The position numbers and the translations under genes are program-made. Shown piece after piece: positions 34,423-44,010 of a stretch of DNA of 64,000 nt. The notes under the pieces were generated by a model that made no database searches, was not told where the DNA came from, and worked only from the letters and a program-made list of their open reading frames with translations. The first letter of the stretch is position 1. Every line of letters begins with the position of its first letter. Location: assembly GCF_001655005.1 (NCBI RefSeq), contig NZ_LXET01000013.1, positions 62,001-126,000 of the forward strand, in the 5' to 3' direction. Source of the DNA: Hafnia paralvei ATCC 29927. Its GTDB lineage: Bacteria; Pseudomonadota; Gammaproteobacteria; Enterobacterales; Enterobacteriaceae.

Positions 34423-34962
34423 ATGAACATTAACGACAACTCCTTACTACAAAAGCTACGTGAATCCCGCCGGTTACGCCGAGAAAGATTTCTTAATCAG
34501 AAGAAAGCCGCTAGCGCGGCATCTCCGACAGCCCCTACGTTAACCTTTGGCCAACGTATGGCAGACGGCGTCACCAGCACCATTGGCTCGTGGCGTTTTA
34601 TCATTATCCAAAGTGTTCTGCTGGCTTGCTGGATGGCCGGTAATGCGTGGTTTGGGCATAACGCTTGGGATCCCTATCCGTTTATTCTGTTGAACTTATT
34701 ACTCTCGTTTCAGGCCGCTTATACGGCTCCGGCCATTATGATGAGCCAAACGCGTCAGAGTGATATGGATCGGAAAAGAGCTGAGAATGATTTTGAAATT
34801 AACGTCAAAGCTGAACTGGAAATTGAGTTGTTGCACGAAAAAATAGATTTGTTGAAAGAGAAGGAGATTCAGGCGCTCACCGAAGCGATTCGTACGCTGA
34901 CTGCACGTCTGGATGCTGCGGCTGCACAGTCAAATAGCACGCCACCGGCGGATAAAACCTGA
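34423..34962 (+). CDS. DUF1003 family membrane protein
   Basis: A 179-residue protein. A basic N-terminal region (residues 1-45) precedes two transmembrane helices (about 55-75 and 85-105) separated by the DUF1003 motif NAWDPYPFILLNLLLS; a charged coiled-coil-like C-terminus follows (NDFEINVKAELEIELLHEKI). The function of the family is unknown. The start at 34423 is chosen from the onset of the hydrophilic domain; a GTG-type start upstream at 34357 has little support. Confidence 0.83.
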   Translation: MNINDNSLLQKLRESRRLRRERFLNQKKAASAASPTAPTLTFGQRMADGVTSTIGSWRFIIIQSVLLACWMAGNAWFGHNAWDPYPFILLNLLLSFQAAYTAPAIMMSQTRQSDMDRKRAENDFEINVKAELEIELLHEKIDLLKEKEIQALTEAIRTLTARLDAAAAQSNSTPPADKT

Positions 34963-34994
34963 GCCTATCATCACACGCTAACGCGTTGGCTAAG

Positions 34995-35023
34995 CGGCGT
35001 AGCGATATTTTACCGCTACGCCG
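34995..35023. terminator. Convergent hairpin between DUF1003 gene and yegD
   Basis: CGGCGTAGCG/CGCTACGCCG, a 10-bp perfect stem with a 9-base loop. The T tract is missing, so termination may be Rho-dependent or weak. Confidence 0.45.
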
Positions 35024-35048
35024 TGCAGATTAAGTGCTTACTAACCGG

Positions 35049-36401
35049 CTAACGATACACGCGCTGAGCCCAACGCGCTAAGCCTGCCGTTACAGAACCA
35101 AAATCGTTACCGCCGACGATTGGGATGCCCGGTAACTGGCGTGCCAGTGCGTCTCGGATAATCGGTGAGCGAGCACTTCCTCCGGTCAGATAAATGACTT
35201 CAGGAGTGATATTGCTAACCGTTAATGCGCTGTTGACCTGTTCTTGGATACGCTCCAGCGGTTGAATAATCGCCTCTGCCAATTCGTGCGCATTCAGATG
35301 CTGTACCAAACCTTTCGCAATGAAGTCTAAAGTTGTGCTGATGCTCTCTTGTTGGGAAAGCGCAATTTTGCTTTCTTCAGCAGCACGCACTAAACGATAG
35401 CTCAAACGTTGCTGATAAACTTTCAGTAGCAGTTCAACCTTATTGGGCTCAGCCGCATCGCGGATTAAATCACGCAGCATACGGCCGTTAGCAGTGCTGT
35501 AGAAATCGCTTTGCGCAGGCACATCATTCGTGGCGACGGCGTTCCAATAAGGCAGTGCCGGCAGCGCTGTACCTTTCTCTGTGACTCCCCCTGCACCCAG
35601 CAATGGCATCATCTGTTTGAAGGCCAGCATGATATCCAGATCGTTTCCGCCTACGCGGCACCCGCTGTGGCCTAACAGGCTGTCGTGGCGGTCGCTAAGT
35701 TCCCGCCATTGTGGCCCCATTAACAGCACCGAGCAGTCGGTTGTCCCACCACCGATATCGACCACGAGCACTTTTTTCTCTTCACTGAGTGTGGCTTCAA
35801 AATCTAAGCCTGCGGCCACGGGTTCGAACTGGAATGTAACGTCTTGGAAACCTGCGCGATGTGCGGCACGGTCGAGAATACCCTGTGCCTGTGCGTTTGC
35901 CTCTTCGCCCCCAGTGCCTTGAAAATTGATTGGCCGTCCGATAACGGCCTGAGTAATAGGATGATTAAGCGAACTTTCGGCCTGACGTTTGATGTGGTAC
36001 ATCATGGCGCACACCAGATCTTCAAACATGGCGATCTGCTGGGGCTTAAGACCATTTGCGCCCAAAAATGATTTAGGTGATTTTACGAAGTAGACTTCTT
36101 CAGGATCTTCCACGTAAATTCCAAGAGCCTTTAAACCAAATTGGATGCTATCGCTGTTTACAGGAATATCTTCTTCGCGGTTAAAGTTTATTGCTCGGCG
36201 CAATAGCTGTTGGTTTTCATCACTGCCGGTTGGCACTTGCCAATGACGATGTAAGCATTCGCTCACTGCTTCACGAGTGGGCGCGCATAACATTGAGGGC
36301 AGATACGGAGAATCCTGCTCAAGAGGTAATAACTCAGGTTGGTCACCTCGCATCACTGCCACAGAGCAGTTTGCGGTACCATAATCGAATCCAATAAACA
36401 T
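35049..36401 (-). CDS. yegD: Hsp70-family chaperone-like protein YegD
   Basis: A 450-residue actin-ATPase-fold protein, the same length as E. coli YegD. Phosphate-binding motifs are visible: FIGFDYGTANCSVAV at the N-terminus, VLVVDIGGGTTDCSVLL in the middle and VIYLTGGSARSPII near the C-terminus. It lacks the substrate-binding domain of DnaK. The start at 36401 gives the family N-terminus. It is divergent from the Ada-AlkA gene, as yegD neighbours alkA in E. coli. Confidence 0.92.
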   Translation of the reverse strand: MFIGFDYGTANCSVAVMRGDQPELLPLEQDSPYLPSMLCAPTREAVSECLHRHWQVPTGSDENQQLLRRAINFNREEDIPVNSDSIQFGLKALGIYVEDPEEVYFVKSPKSFLGANGLKPQQIAMFEDLVCAMMYHIKRQAESSLNHPITQAVIGRPINFQGTGGEEANAQAQGILDRAAHRAGFQDVTFQFEPVAAGLDFEATLSEEKKVLVVDIGGGTTDCSVLLMGPQWRELSDRHDSLLGHSGCRVGGNDLDIMLAFKQMMPLLGAGGVTEKGTALPALPYWNAVATNDVPAQSDFYSTANGRMLRDLIRDAAEPNKVELLLKVYQQRLSYRLVRAAEESKIALSQQESISTTLDFIAKGLVQHLNAHELAEAIIQPLERIQEQVNSALTVSNITPEVIYLTGGSARSPIIRDALARQLPGIPIVGGNDFGSVTAGLARWAQRVYR

Positions 36402-36596
36402 ATGTTCTCCAACGTTCCCCATGCCATGAAGGGCGGCGACTTTACTCTATTGCGCCGTTTTCATCAAATAACTCTCCTCTCATCGCGATTTTACCTTACG
36501 GATGTAGCCGAACCGGTGGTGATATCAATGTCCGATTTCCGCGAGTCAGAACCGTCAATAAAGGATAAGCTGTAGACAGAAACGGCAGGAGGAAGT

Positions 36597-38030
36597 ATGA
36601 ACGGCAATCATGAAATCTGGTATGCGGCATTGAAAGCGCGTGATCCTAAGTTTGATGGGCGCATTTTTGTTGGCGTGTCATCAACCAAAATATATTGCCG
36701 TACGGTTTGCGGGGCTCGTACGCCAAAAGCGGAGAACTGCCACTTCTATCCCAGTGCCGCCGCAGCGGAGCGTGATGGATACCGCCCCTGTCTTAAATGC
36801 CGCCCAGAGCTGGCTCCAGGATTGTCGATAGTCGATCTTTCCAGCCGCTACATGCAGCTTGCGGTTCAACTGATTGAACAGGGTTTTTTAACCCAGCATA
36901 GTTGTGAAGAGTTAGCGACACGATTAGGGATTTCCGATCGCCAACTGCGCCGTGTATTTGCCGATCGTTTTGGCGCCTCGCCCATTGAGTACGCGCAGTC
37001 CTACCGTTTGTTGCAGGCTAAGCGGTTGTTAATGGACAGCCATTTGCCGCTGGCAGACGTTGCGCTCAGCGCGGGATTTGGCAGCCTACGCCGTTTTAAC
37101 GAATTGTTTAGTGCGAGATATCGAATGACGCCAAGTTCTCTACGGGCAAATAACAAAGGGCAGGAAGACGGGTTAACGCTGTCGCTGAGCTATCGTCCTC
37201 CCTATGATTGGGAGTGGATGCTGGGTTTTCTCGCTGCGCGTAGCGTTTCAGGTGTAGATAGCGTTACTGCGAACGGTGACTATCAGCGCACTTTACGGAT
37301 TGGCGATGCGGCCGGTTGGATAGTTTTGCATCCAGAGGCGTCGCGCTGCCGTGTAAAGGTACTGATTTCTGATTCTTTGGCACCACATGCGCCAGAGGTT
37401 CTGCGGCGGGTGCGTCAACTTTTGGATCTGGACGCCGACCCAGTGGCAATTTCTGCCGGACTAGGCAGTCTTGCCCAAAATACCGGATTACGGCTACCTG
37501 GCTGTGTAAATGCGTTCGAGCAGTCAGTTAGGGCGATTTTAGGGCAGGTGGTTAGCGTGAAAATGGCGGCAAAGTTTGCTTCTGCCGTCGCAGAACGTTG
37601 GGGGGAGACTGTAGATACCCCGTGGGATGAATTGAAGGTCATATTCCCAGATGCACATCAACTCGCTCGGGTAACCCCCGAGGCGTTGAAAACGATCGGA
37701 ATTCCTCTTAAACGTGCTGCGAGCATTGTACATTTAGCAAAAGAAGTGAGTGAAGGTCGTTTATCGCTAGAGGATGTGCTGGATATTGAAGGAGGCATTG
37801 CGGCGATTACGGCAATTCCGGGCATTGGGAGTTGGACGGCAACTTATATCGCGATGCGAGCATGGAGCTGGCCAGATGCTTTTTTACAAGGGGATTATCT
37901 GATAAAGCAGCGCTTTCCCCAGATGACGCCGAGCAAAATCGTGCACTACGCCGAACATTGGCGGCCGTGGCGAGCCTATGCCACTTTACATTTATGGCAT
38001 AACGATAGTTGGACAACGGAGACAATCTAA
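36597..38030 (+). CDS. Ada N-domain / AraC / AlkA fusion (DNA-3-methyladenine glycosylase)
   Basis: A 477-residue fusion protein. Residues 1-80 are an Ada zinc domain with Cys34, Cys38, Cys65 and Cys68, matching the four Ada ligands; Cys34 is the expected methylphosphotriester acceptor. Residues 85-185 hold an AraC-type double helix-turn-helix (CEELATRLGISDRQLRRVFA). The remainder is AlkA: helix-hairpin-helix IPGIGSWTATYIAMRAW and catalytic Asp433 in FLQGDYLIKQRFP. It would act as methylation-sensing activator and base-excision glycosylase in one chain. It has an AGGAGGAA ribosome site, and ogt follows with a 1-bp overlap. Such Ada-AlkA fusions exist elsewhere but differ from E. coli. Confidence 0.9.
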   Translation: MNGNHEIWYAALKARDPKFDGRIFVGVSSTKIYCRTVCGARTPKAENCHFYPSAAAAERDGYRPCLKCRPELAPGLSIVDLSSRYMQLAVQLIEQGFLTQHSCEELATRLGISDRQLRRVFADRFGASPIEYAQSYRLLQAKRLLMDSHLPLADVALSAGFGSLRRFNELFSARYRMTPSSLRANNKGQEDGLTLSLSYRPPYDWEWMLGFLAARSVSGVDSVTANGDYQRTLRIGDAAGWIVLHPEASRCRVKVLISDSLAPHAPEVLRRVRQLLDLDADPVAISAGLGSLAQNTGLRLPGCVNAFEQSVRAILGQVVSVKMAAKFASAVAERWGETVDTPWDELKVIFPDAHQLARVTPEALKTIGIPLKRAASIVHLAKEVSEGRLSLEDVLDIEGGIAAITAIPGIGSWTATYIAMRAWSWPDAFLQGDYLIKQRFPQMTPSKIVHYAEHWRPWRAYATLHLWHNDSWTTETI

Positions 38031-38512
38031 TGAACTACGGTCATTTTGCAACGCCCCAAGGGGAGATGTTTGTGCTGTTCGACGAAGAGAGTGTGCACGG
38101 TATCTACTTTGACGGACAAAAGTATCTTCCTGATTTTAGTCTGCATCAGGTGCTAAATAATCATCCTTTGCTGGATGCTGTTAAGCCTCAGCTACTCGCC
38201 TATTTTTCTGGTCAGAGCGATTGTTTCGATTTTCCACTAGCAGTGAGAGGAACGCCATTTCAGCAGGCTGTTTGGCAGGCACTCCGTGAAATTCCTTGCG
38301 GTGAAACCTGTAGCTATATGGATGTTGCTATCAAAGTGGGGAATCCGAGAGGTGTACGCGCGGTGGCTCAGGCCATCGGGCATAACCCTTGGTCAGTCGT
38401 CATTCCGTGCCATCGCGTGATTGGTACATCGGGTAAATTAACTGGCTACGCCGGCGGAATAAATCGCAAAGTATGGCTGCTGGAACGCGAAGGTGTAAAC
38501 ATTCCGGCTTAG
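38030..38512 (+). CDS. ogt: Methylated-DNA--protein-cysteine methyltransferase
   Basis: A 160-residue O6-alkylguanine transferase. The acceptor cysteine is Cys127 in VIPCHRVIG, and the Arg-finger/helix segment is RGVRAVAQAIGHNPWS. It equals the C-terminal (AdaB) half of E. coli Ada or Ogt as a stand-alone protein. Its ATG shares one base with the stop of the Ada-AlkA gene, so the two should be cotranslated and jointly induced by alkylation damage. Confidence 0.93.
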   Translation: MNYGHFATPQGEMFVLFDEESVHGIYFDGQKYLPDFSLHQVLNNHPLLDAVKPQLLAYFSGQSDCFDFPLAVRGTPFQQAVWQALREIPCGETCSYMDVAIKVGNPRGVRAVAQAIGHNPWSVVIPCHRVIGTSGKLTGYAGGINRKVWLLEREGVNIPA

Positions 38513-38522
38513 GCGATTGAGG

Positions 38523-41510
38523 CTAATTCATGCCGAAATAGCCATCCTCAAGGACTGCCGTAAGCGGTTTTACCTCTTGAATCATGTTACCAAACGCAAG
38601 ATCGATTTTTATGCTGTCCAGTGTCAGCAACGTAGCCTGTATATCGGCAGGCCCTGCAATGGTTTGAGCTCCATGCCGCCACGCGTTGCCGTGAATGATA
38701 GATACCAAAACTTCATCCATTTGATTGCAATGTACGTTGGTAATTAGCGTGGGGGTAATCATTACGTATTCAATATTGACCGACTCTAGCCGCTCTATGG
38801 CGCTGAGGTTACGTCCAAAATCCTCGACAATAAGTCGACAACCAAGCTCAGACAGCTCCTTTAGCGCGGGCAGTGATTGCGCATAGTCTTCATTTACTGC
38901 GCTTTCAGGTACACGGATGAGCAATCGAGAAGTAGGGAGAGCCGACTGTTGCAGCATTTCAATTAACTGTGCGGTAAATTGAGCGTTACAGAGACTGCTG
39001 CTTGCCAGAGGCAACGCGACACTGACGCCTTTATATTTCAGCGCTTGAGAGGTGTGGTTTAACACTTTATGTAGTAGCCAACGATCGACATGTTCTCGTC
39101 GGTGGCTCTGGAAGCATGATTCCAGAAAAAGCTCGGGTAAAATATTGACGCCATTATTCTGATAAGGCATGAGCTCTAAATTATAAAAGGCAATAGCACG
39201 AGGTGTTTTAGGGGGCGCTATTCCCTGTGCCAAAATGTGTATTCGATCCTCAGCCAAGATGGCATCGATATCCTCACCGCTGAGTAGTCCTTTCTCATAG
39301 TTAATATGCAGCTTGTGTTTTGGCTCGTAGCACATGAGTTTGCCGCGACCGCTGTGTTTTGCTGTGTAGCAGGCAATATCGGCCTGATTCATCAAATCGG
39401 CAGCGATTGCGTTACCGGAATTAATCACCGTCATTCCAGCACTGGCACCCACGCGATGTAGCTTGCCTTCCCATTCGAAGAGATAGTCATTTATTTCATT
39501 GATAATGCGCGTGATGTGTTCTTTGGCTTTATGGATTTCACAATCAAGCAGGATAAAAGCAAACTCATCTCCGCCGAGGCGGGCGAGCATATCTGGTGGG
39601 CGGGTATGGGATAACATTGATTGGCTAATTTTTTGCAGCAGTGCGTCGCCGGCCGCATGACCCGCGCTATCGTTAACCGCTTTGAATCGATCCAGATCGA
39701 GAAACACCAGTGCGTGAGTGCGTTTTTCTTCAACGGCCTGACGTAGGGCTCGTTTTAGTGCCTGCTCGAAGCTTACGCGGTTAGGTAATCCGGTTAGTGG
39801 GTCATGCAGGGCACTGTAAGAGAGTTTACGCAGTAGCTCACGGGATTCGCTCACATCTTGGAAGACCAAAACGTAACCCATGAGGTTACGATGGATATCG
39901 GTGAGCTCTGAGACGCGACTCTGCACGTCAAAGTGAGCTCCTTGCCGATTTTTTAGAATCAATCGGTCTTCTGTGCGTTTTGCATGACTGACTTCATCAA
40001 TACGTAGCGGATGAACGGTATCACCATCAACACCATCGTAGAGATGTACGATGTTATCAATGGGAAGCCCCAGTGCTTCCAGTTGTGTCCATCCCGTCAT
40101 TTTCTCCGCTACTGGGTTCATGAAGGTGACGTGTTTATAGCTATCGGTGCTGATGACAGCATCGCCGATAGAGGTCAGCGTAATGTGCAGTCGCTCTTTC
40201 TCTTCATAAAGCTTATCGAGCAGTTGTTGTTTATATCTTTCGTTATTTTTTATCTCACTGATATCTTTTATCTGCGATACAAAATACAGCGGCTTTCCCT
40301 GAGGATCGCGGATCAACGAAACACTCAGCAGTGTCCAGATGCTCTCACCTGAACTGCGTAGATAGCGTTTTTCCATGCTGTAGCTATTGATCTCACCGTC
40401 AACTAACGCATTAAGTTGGCGCAAATCTGTCTCTAGGTCATCGCGATGAGTGATATCCTGAAACGTCATGTCGGTAAGCACATCAGCCGGATACCCCAGC
40501 ATTTGGCAAAGCGCTGGGTTAACTTGTATCCAACGGCCATCGAGCCCGACTAAGGCGGTACCAATGGCAGAGAACTCAATGACGTTACGAAAACGAGTTT
40601 CGCTTTCCTCAATGTGATCGCGCTCTGAACGAAATGCATGCATCAATACTGCTACTGAGTTGACCGGTAGTAATACCAATAAGAGCGGGGTATACAGGAG
40701 AACATCGTTCACTGAGGGATATGCAGCACGAATATCAACAATGTGGTAAGCAATCATGATTGCCAATAAGATAATCACGCATAAGAAACTGGTGAAAGCC
40801 TGTAGCAGCGGCAGACGGATAGCGGCCCAGAGCATTGGAATGACGGCAAAAGTAAAGGGAAAAGGGAGATATTGCATGGCGTAAAAACATGAAATAAGCG
40901 CAATAGTAATAATCGTAATACATTCCACCATGGTCTGTTCGCGGAGGCTTTTTTGTAAGAAACCGTAGTAATACAACAGGCCTACCGGTGTTAGCGCCAT
41001 CACGCTGATTGACTCGGACATAAACCAGACACCGAATACCTGATTAAAAGTGGCAAGCCCATGTAACGAGACAACAATCGCCGCTAAAGTTGCGCTGAGC
41101 AGCGGTGAGACAATGACACTGCAGATCACAAACTTGAACCAAGTATGTAGACCGTCGATCGGCGATTTATGATTGAGGAATTTACTTAAAAGCAGCGTGC
41201 ATACCACAGCCTGAATTTGGTTGATTAGTGCTAATTGAACCGAGAATAAACTGATAGGGAAGAAGGTCCAATTCGCTGCCATAGTGGCTAGCTGTGCTGT
41301 AATCAGGAAAAGAGGCCATAGCCGTTTTTTATGATGGAACAAAAAGGCAATGGTGGCCGCAGTTGGAAACCATAGCGAAGCTAAATTGGTATCATGCTGA
41401 GTGAGAGTAATGCAAAAGCAGGCCAGAGAATAAATCAAGCCAGCAAAAACCGCGAGTGTGACAACGATATGGGGCTTTTTTTCAACTCTCACATCTAGAC
41501 TAACATCCAT
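38523..41510 (-). CDS. dgcE: Diguanylate cyclase DgcE-like (MASE1-PAS-PAS-GGDEF-degenerate EAL)
   Basis: A 995-residue membrane signalling protein. A MASE1 sensor with about eight to ten helices covers residues 10-295, two PAS domains 305-555, GGDEF about 565-730 and an EAL-like domain 745-985. The GGDEF active site is intact (LARLGGDEFAFI, about residue 644). The EAL part has lost catalytic residues: the signature reads FYNLELMP and the DDFG loop reads EDFG. It should therefore make c-di-GMP. E. coli DgcE (YegE) is about 1105 residues with three PAS domains. Its closeness to yegD and alkA functions is conserved with E. coli. Confidence 0.88.
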   Translation of the reverse strand: MDVSLDVRVEKKPHIVVTLAVFAGLIYSLACFCITLTQHDTNLASLWFPTAATIAFLFHHKKRLWPLFLITAQLATMAANWTFFPISLFSVQLALINQIQAVVCTLLLSKFLNHKSPIDGLHTWFKFVICSVIVSPLLSATLAAIVVSLHGLATFNQVFGVWFMSESISVMALTPVGLLYYYGFLQKSLREQTMVECITIITIALISCFYAMQYLPFPFTFAVIPMLWAAIRLPLLQAFTSFLCVIILLAIMIAYHIVDIRAAYPSVNDVLLYTPLLLVLLPVNSVAVLMHAFRSERDHIEESETRFRNVIEFSAIGTALVGLDGRWIQVNPALCQMLGYPADVLTDMTFQDITHRDDLETDLRQLNALVDGEINSYSMEKRYLRSSGESIWTLLSVSLIRDPQGKPLYFVSQIKDISEIKNNERYKQQLLDKLYEEKERLHITLTSIGDAVISTDSYKHVTFMNPVAEKMTGWTQLEALGLPIDNIVHLYDGVDGDTVHPLRIDEVSHAKRTEDRLILKNRQGAHFDVQSRVSELTDIHRNLMGYVLVFQDVSESRELLRKLSYSALHDPLTGLPNRVSFEQALKRALRQAVEEKRTHALVFLDLDRFKAVNDSAGHAAGDALLQKISQSMLSHTRPPDMLARLGGDEFAFILLDCEIHKAKEHITRIINEINDYLFEWEGKLHRVGASAGMTVINSGNAIAADLMNQADIACYTAKHSGRGKLMCYEPKHKLHINYEKGLLSGEDIDAILAEDRIHILAQGIAPPKTPRAIAFYNLELMPYQNNGVNILPELFLESCFQSHRREHVDRWLLHKVLNHTSQALKYKGVSVALPLASSSLCNAQFTAQLIEMLQQSALPTSRLLIRVPESAVNEDYAQSLPALKELSELGCRLIVEDFGRNLSAIERLESVNIEYVMITPTLITNVHCNQMDEVLVSIIHGNAWRHGAQTIAGPADIQATLLTLDSIKIDLAFGNMIQEVKPLTAVLEDGYFGMN

Positions 41511-41724
41511 ACCCTAACCTTAGCGATGAGCGAGTAATACATTAATATTTTAATGTTTTTTACGCTGGCATTTGCACGAATGTTAGTCTAAATGCCACTA
41601 TGTGCAACATTAATAGCCATAACAAATAGTTTATAGACTTACATTTGATGGGTGATTTGGTTATAACCCCAAAAAAAACCGTATTTTATGGGGCTAATGA
41701 TAAATTAGGGCGGTTCTTAGCTAA
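41511..41724. other. dgcE promoter region / end of mgtE
   Basis: A 214-bp AT-rich gap. It must carry the dgcE promoter. I find no good terminator for mgtE here, only a short CCCCA/TGGGG pairing around an A8 tract near 41667-41692. Confidence 0.3.
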
Positions 41725-43161
41725 TTAAAGCAGGAATAAAGTGGCTAATCCAAGAAAGATAAAGAACCCACCGGTATCCGTTATTGCAGTGATAAGCACG
41801 CTGGAGCCCACGGCAGGATCGCGACCGAAACGGGTCATTGTCATTGGGATAACCACCCCCATCAGCGCCGCCATCAGGAGGTTTAGTATCATTGCTAGCG
41901 TCATAACGCCGCCCATCGCCGCATTATGATAGAGCAGATAGGTGACAAGCCCCATGAGCCCTCCCCAGACAATTCCGTTAATCAAGGCCACGCCGAGTTC
42001 GCGCAGTAATAAAAACGAGATATTACCTGCTTGAATATGTTGTAACGCTAAGGCTCGAACAATCATGGTGATGGTTTGATTACCGGTATTGCCACCAATT
42101 CCAGCCACAATCGGCATCAGCGCAGCCAGTGCGACGAGCTGAGAAATGGTGTGTTCAAATAACCCAATGACGCGTGATGCGATAAAGGCAGTACAAAGAT
42201 TAAGCGCCAGCCATGCCCAACGTGTTTTTACCGCTTTAGTGACTGGGGCGAAGACATCTTCTTCGGCACTCAAGCCCCCCATACGACGTAAATCGGTATC
42301 GCTTTCCTCATAAACCACGTCAACGATATCTTCAATGGTGAGGCGTCCCATCAGCTTACCTTTGGCATCAACCACTGGGGCGCTGAGTAAGTCATCACGT
42401 TCGAAGGTTCGCGCTGCTTCTTCATCATTATCTTCCGGATCGAATGTTGCGGGATCTTTATCCATGACCTCACTGACGCGTTTTTCTGGCTTGTTCAGCA
42501 GCACGGTCGTTAAACAAAGTTCACCCAGTAGACGATTGGTTCTATCGGTGACAAAGAGCTTGTCTGTGTTAAGGGGAATAGCCCCGCGCATGCGTAAAAA
42601 ACGTTGTACGGTAGCGAGTGAAACATCGGGACGTACGGTGATAATTTCGAAGTCCATAATAGCGCCAACGGTATGTTTACCGTAGCGAATGACTTCGCGA
42701 ACCTGCGCACGTTGTTCCGGCTCCATCGATGTCAGTAGACGTCCCATCAGATTACGCGGGAGGTACTGTCCGAGATAAACCTGCTCATCGATATCAAGTG
42801 ACCGTAATGCGGTTAGCAGTTCTTTGTCACTCATTTCATCGATAAGGCTGTCCCAAACGCTTTCAGAGGCTTCGACGAGTGTTTTACCACGCTTCTCTTT
42901 ACCCACTAAACGCCAAAGCGCATGACGCTCATCCGCGGGGAGCGCTTCCAGTGTATCAGCCAGATCCGGCGCGGGCAGTTTATTAACGAGTGATTTTATT
43001 TCAGCGGTTTGGTCGAGGAGTTCTGGGTTGTGCAGTTGTTCTGGATCCTCAAGTTTGCCGAGGATACCTTCAGATAGCGATTTATTATTAAGCAGTAATT
43101 GCAGGATACGGAAACGGTCTTCTGCGCGTTGTTTAACATGATTTTTTGCAATGACGGGCAT
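41725..43161 (-). CDS. mgtE: Magnesium transporter MgtE
   Basis: A 478-residue MgtE-type Mg2+ channel. An N-terminal cytoplasmic helical domain (residues 1-155), two CBS domains (about 160-285) and a five-helix pore domain (about 310-478) are present. The pore signature MPIVAGIGGNTGNQTITMI and the metal-binding region FGRDPAVGSSVLITAITDTGG are intact. No Mg2+ riboswitch space exists upstream: yfgG ends 65 bp before the start, and the two may be cotranscribed. Confidence 0.94.
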   Translation of the reverse strand: MPVIAKNHVKQRAEDRFRILQLLLNNKSLSEGILGKLEDPEQLHNPELLDQTAEIKSLVNKLPAPDLADTLEALPADERHALWRLVGKEKRGKTLVEASESVWDSLIDEMSDKELLTALRSLDIDEQVYLGQYLPRNLMGRLLTSMEPEQRAQVREVIRYGKHTVGAIMDFEIITVRPDVSLATVQRFLRMRGAIPLNTDKLFVTDRTNRLLGELCLTTVLLNKPEKRVSEVMDKDPATFDPEDNDEEAARTFERDDLLSAPVVDAKGKLMGRLTIEDIVDVVYEESDTDLRRMGGLSAEEDVFAPVTKAVKTRWAWLALNLCTAFIASRVIGLFEHTISQLVALAALMPIVAGIGGNTGNQTITMIVRALALQHIQAGNISFLLLRELGVALINGIVWGGLMGLVTYLLYHNAAMGGVMTLAMILNLLMAALMGVVIPMTMTRFGRDPAVGSSVLITAITDTGGFFIFLGLATLFLL

Positions 43162-43226
43162 CAGAAAAGTAATTCCTTTTTCTTATTCATTATGAGGTTG
43201 TAGGCGTAAATTTGCCTGCTTAAAGC

Positions 43227-43469
43227 TTAGTCTTTAAGCGGTGTCTGCGCGTCTTTTTTCTGCGCAGGTTTTGCAGATTCAGTATCGAGTTGAAGTGGCT
43301 GAGATTTCTCAGTTGGTGCGATTTGCTGATTTTCCTTTTTATCCTGATGATGGGAAATCGCGCCAAAGGAAGCGTAGAGTAACCGACCAATCAAAATGAT
43401 AAAGCTGATCAGCAGTACAATTTTGGTCATTTGGACGTTAGTACGTCGTTTTAGTTTATGAATATTCAT
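43227..43469 (-). CDS. yfgG: YfgG-like small membrane protein
   Basis: An 80-residue protein with one transmembrane helix (MTKIVLLISFIILIGRLLYA, about residues 14-33) and a hydrophilic tail. The stretch MTKIVLLISFIILIGRLLYAS...HHQ.KKE.QQ closely matches E. coli YfgG (63 residues), reported as a nickel/cobalt stress factor. As in E. coli it is divergent from yfgF. The C-terminal Gln/Lys-rich tail is longer here. Confidence 0.8.
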   Translation of the reverse strand: MNIHKLKRRTNVQMTKIVLLISFIILIGRLLYASFGAISHHQDKKENQQIAPTEKSQPLQLDTESAKPAQKKDAQTPLKD

Positions 43470-44010
43470 CGTCGTCTAATCATCTCGTTTTAGAGATATC
43501 AGCCTCTGATTTAGGCATAGTCAGGCTGAGGCGTCAATCATAGATGTACTAAAGACAAAATCTTTCGAGCTATGAATGAGTTATCAATCTTTGGTGATTA
43601 ATGATGGAAAGGGTAAGTTTCACCATCGTTAGCGTCTAGCATTTTATTAGCTTTTTAAATTTTGGTTTAACATTGGTTCAATATTTAATCTATTTAGTTA
43701 ATAGAGAAAGAAAGATGCTTACAGGATAAATCTGGATTAAGCGCAAATTATAATTGAATTCAGTGTTTTTTGATCACCATCAAAAGGTAGAATACCACGT
43801 TACATAATATCTCAGGCCATTCTCAAAGCACCTTCATATGATGGGCTTGGATTGACGTCTGAACTCCTAGTGGGAGTTCAAAAGAGTGATTAGGATGCCA
43901 CTTTTTATTAGCACTGTTTTTGCAACGAGCATTGTTGTTATTCATTCACTCAATGACCGTGTTAGAACATGTAGCAAGGAGTGACCTCGGAACCCATAAA
44001 AGTCTAGTCC
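43470..44010. promoter_or_regulatory. Divergent yfgG / yfgF control region
   Basis: A 541-bp AT-rich gap. It carries a perfect FNR box at 43770-43783 with a -10-like hexamer on each side (TAATAT at 43805-43810 on the plus strand; TATAAT on the minus strand at 43747-43752). The remaining 200 bp before yfgF would be 5' leader. Confidence 0.55.
43770..43783. promoter_or_regulatory. FNR box between yfgG and yfgF
   Basis: TTGAT-CACC-ATCAA is a perfect match to TTGAT-N4-ATCAA. A TAATAT hexamer starts 21 bases after its right edge, close to the spacing of a class II FNR-activated promoter firing toward yfgF. Confidence 0.75.

Noticed and set aside
43162..43226. Magnesium riboswitch before mgtE
   Set aside because: Only 65 bp separate yfgG from mgtE, too short for the known M-box or other Mg2+ sensor.
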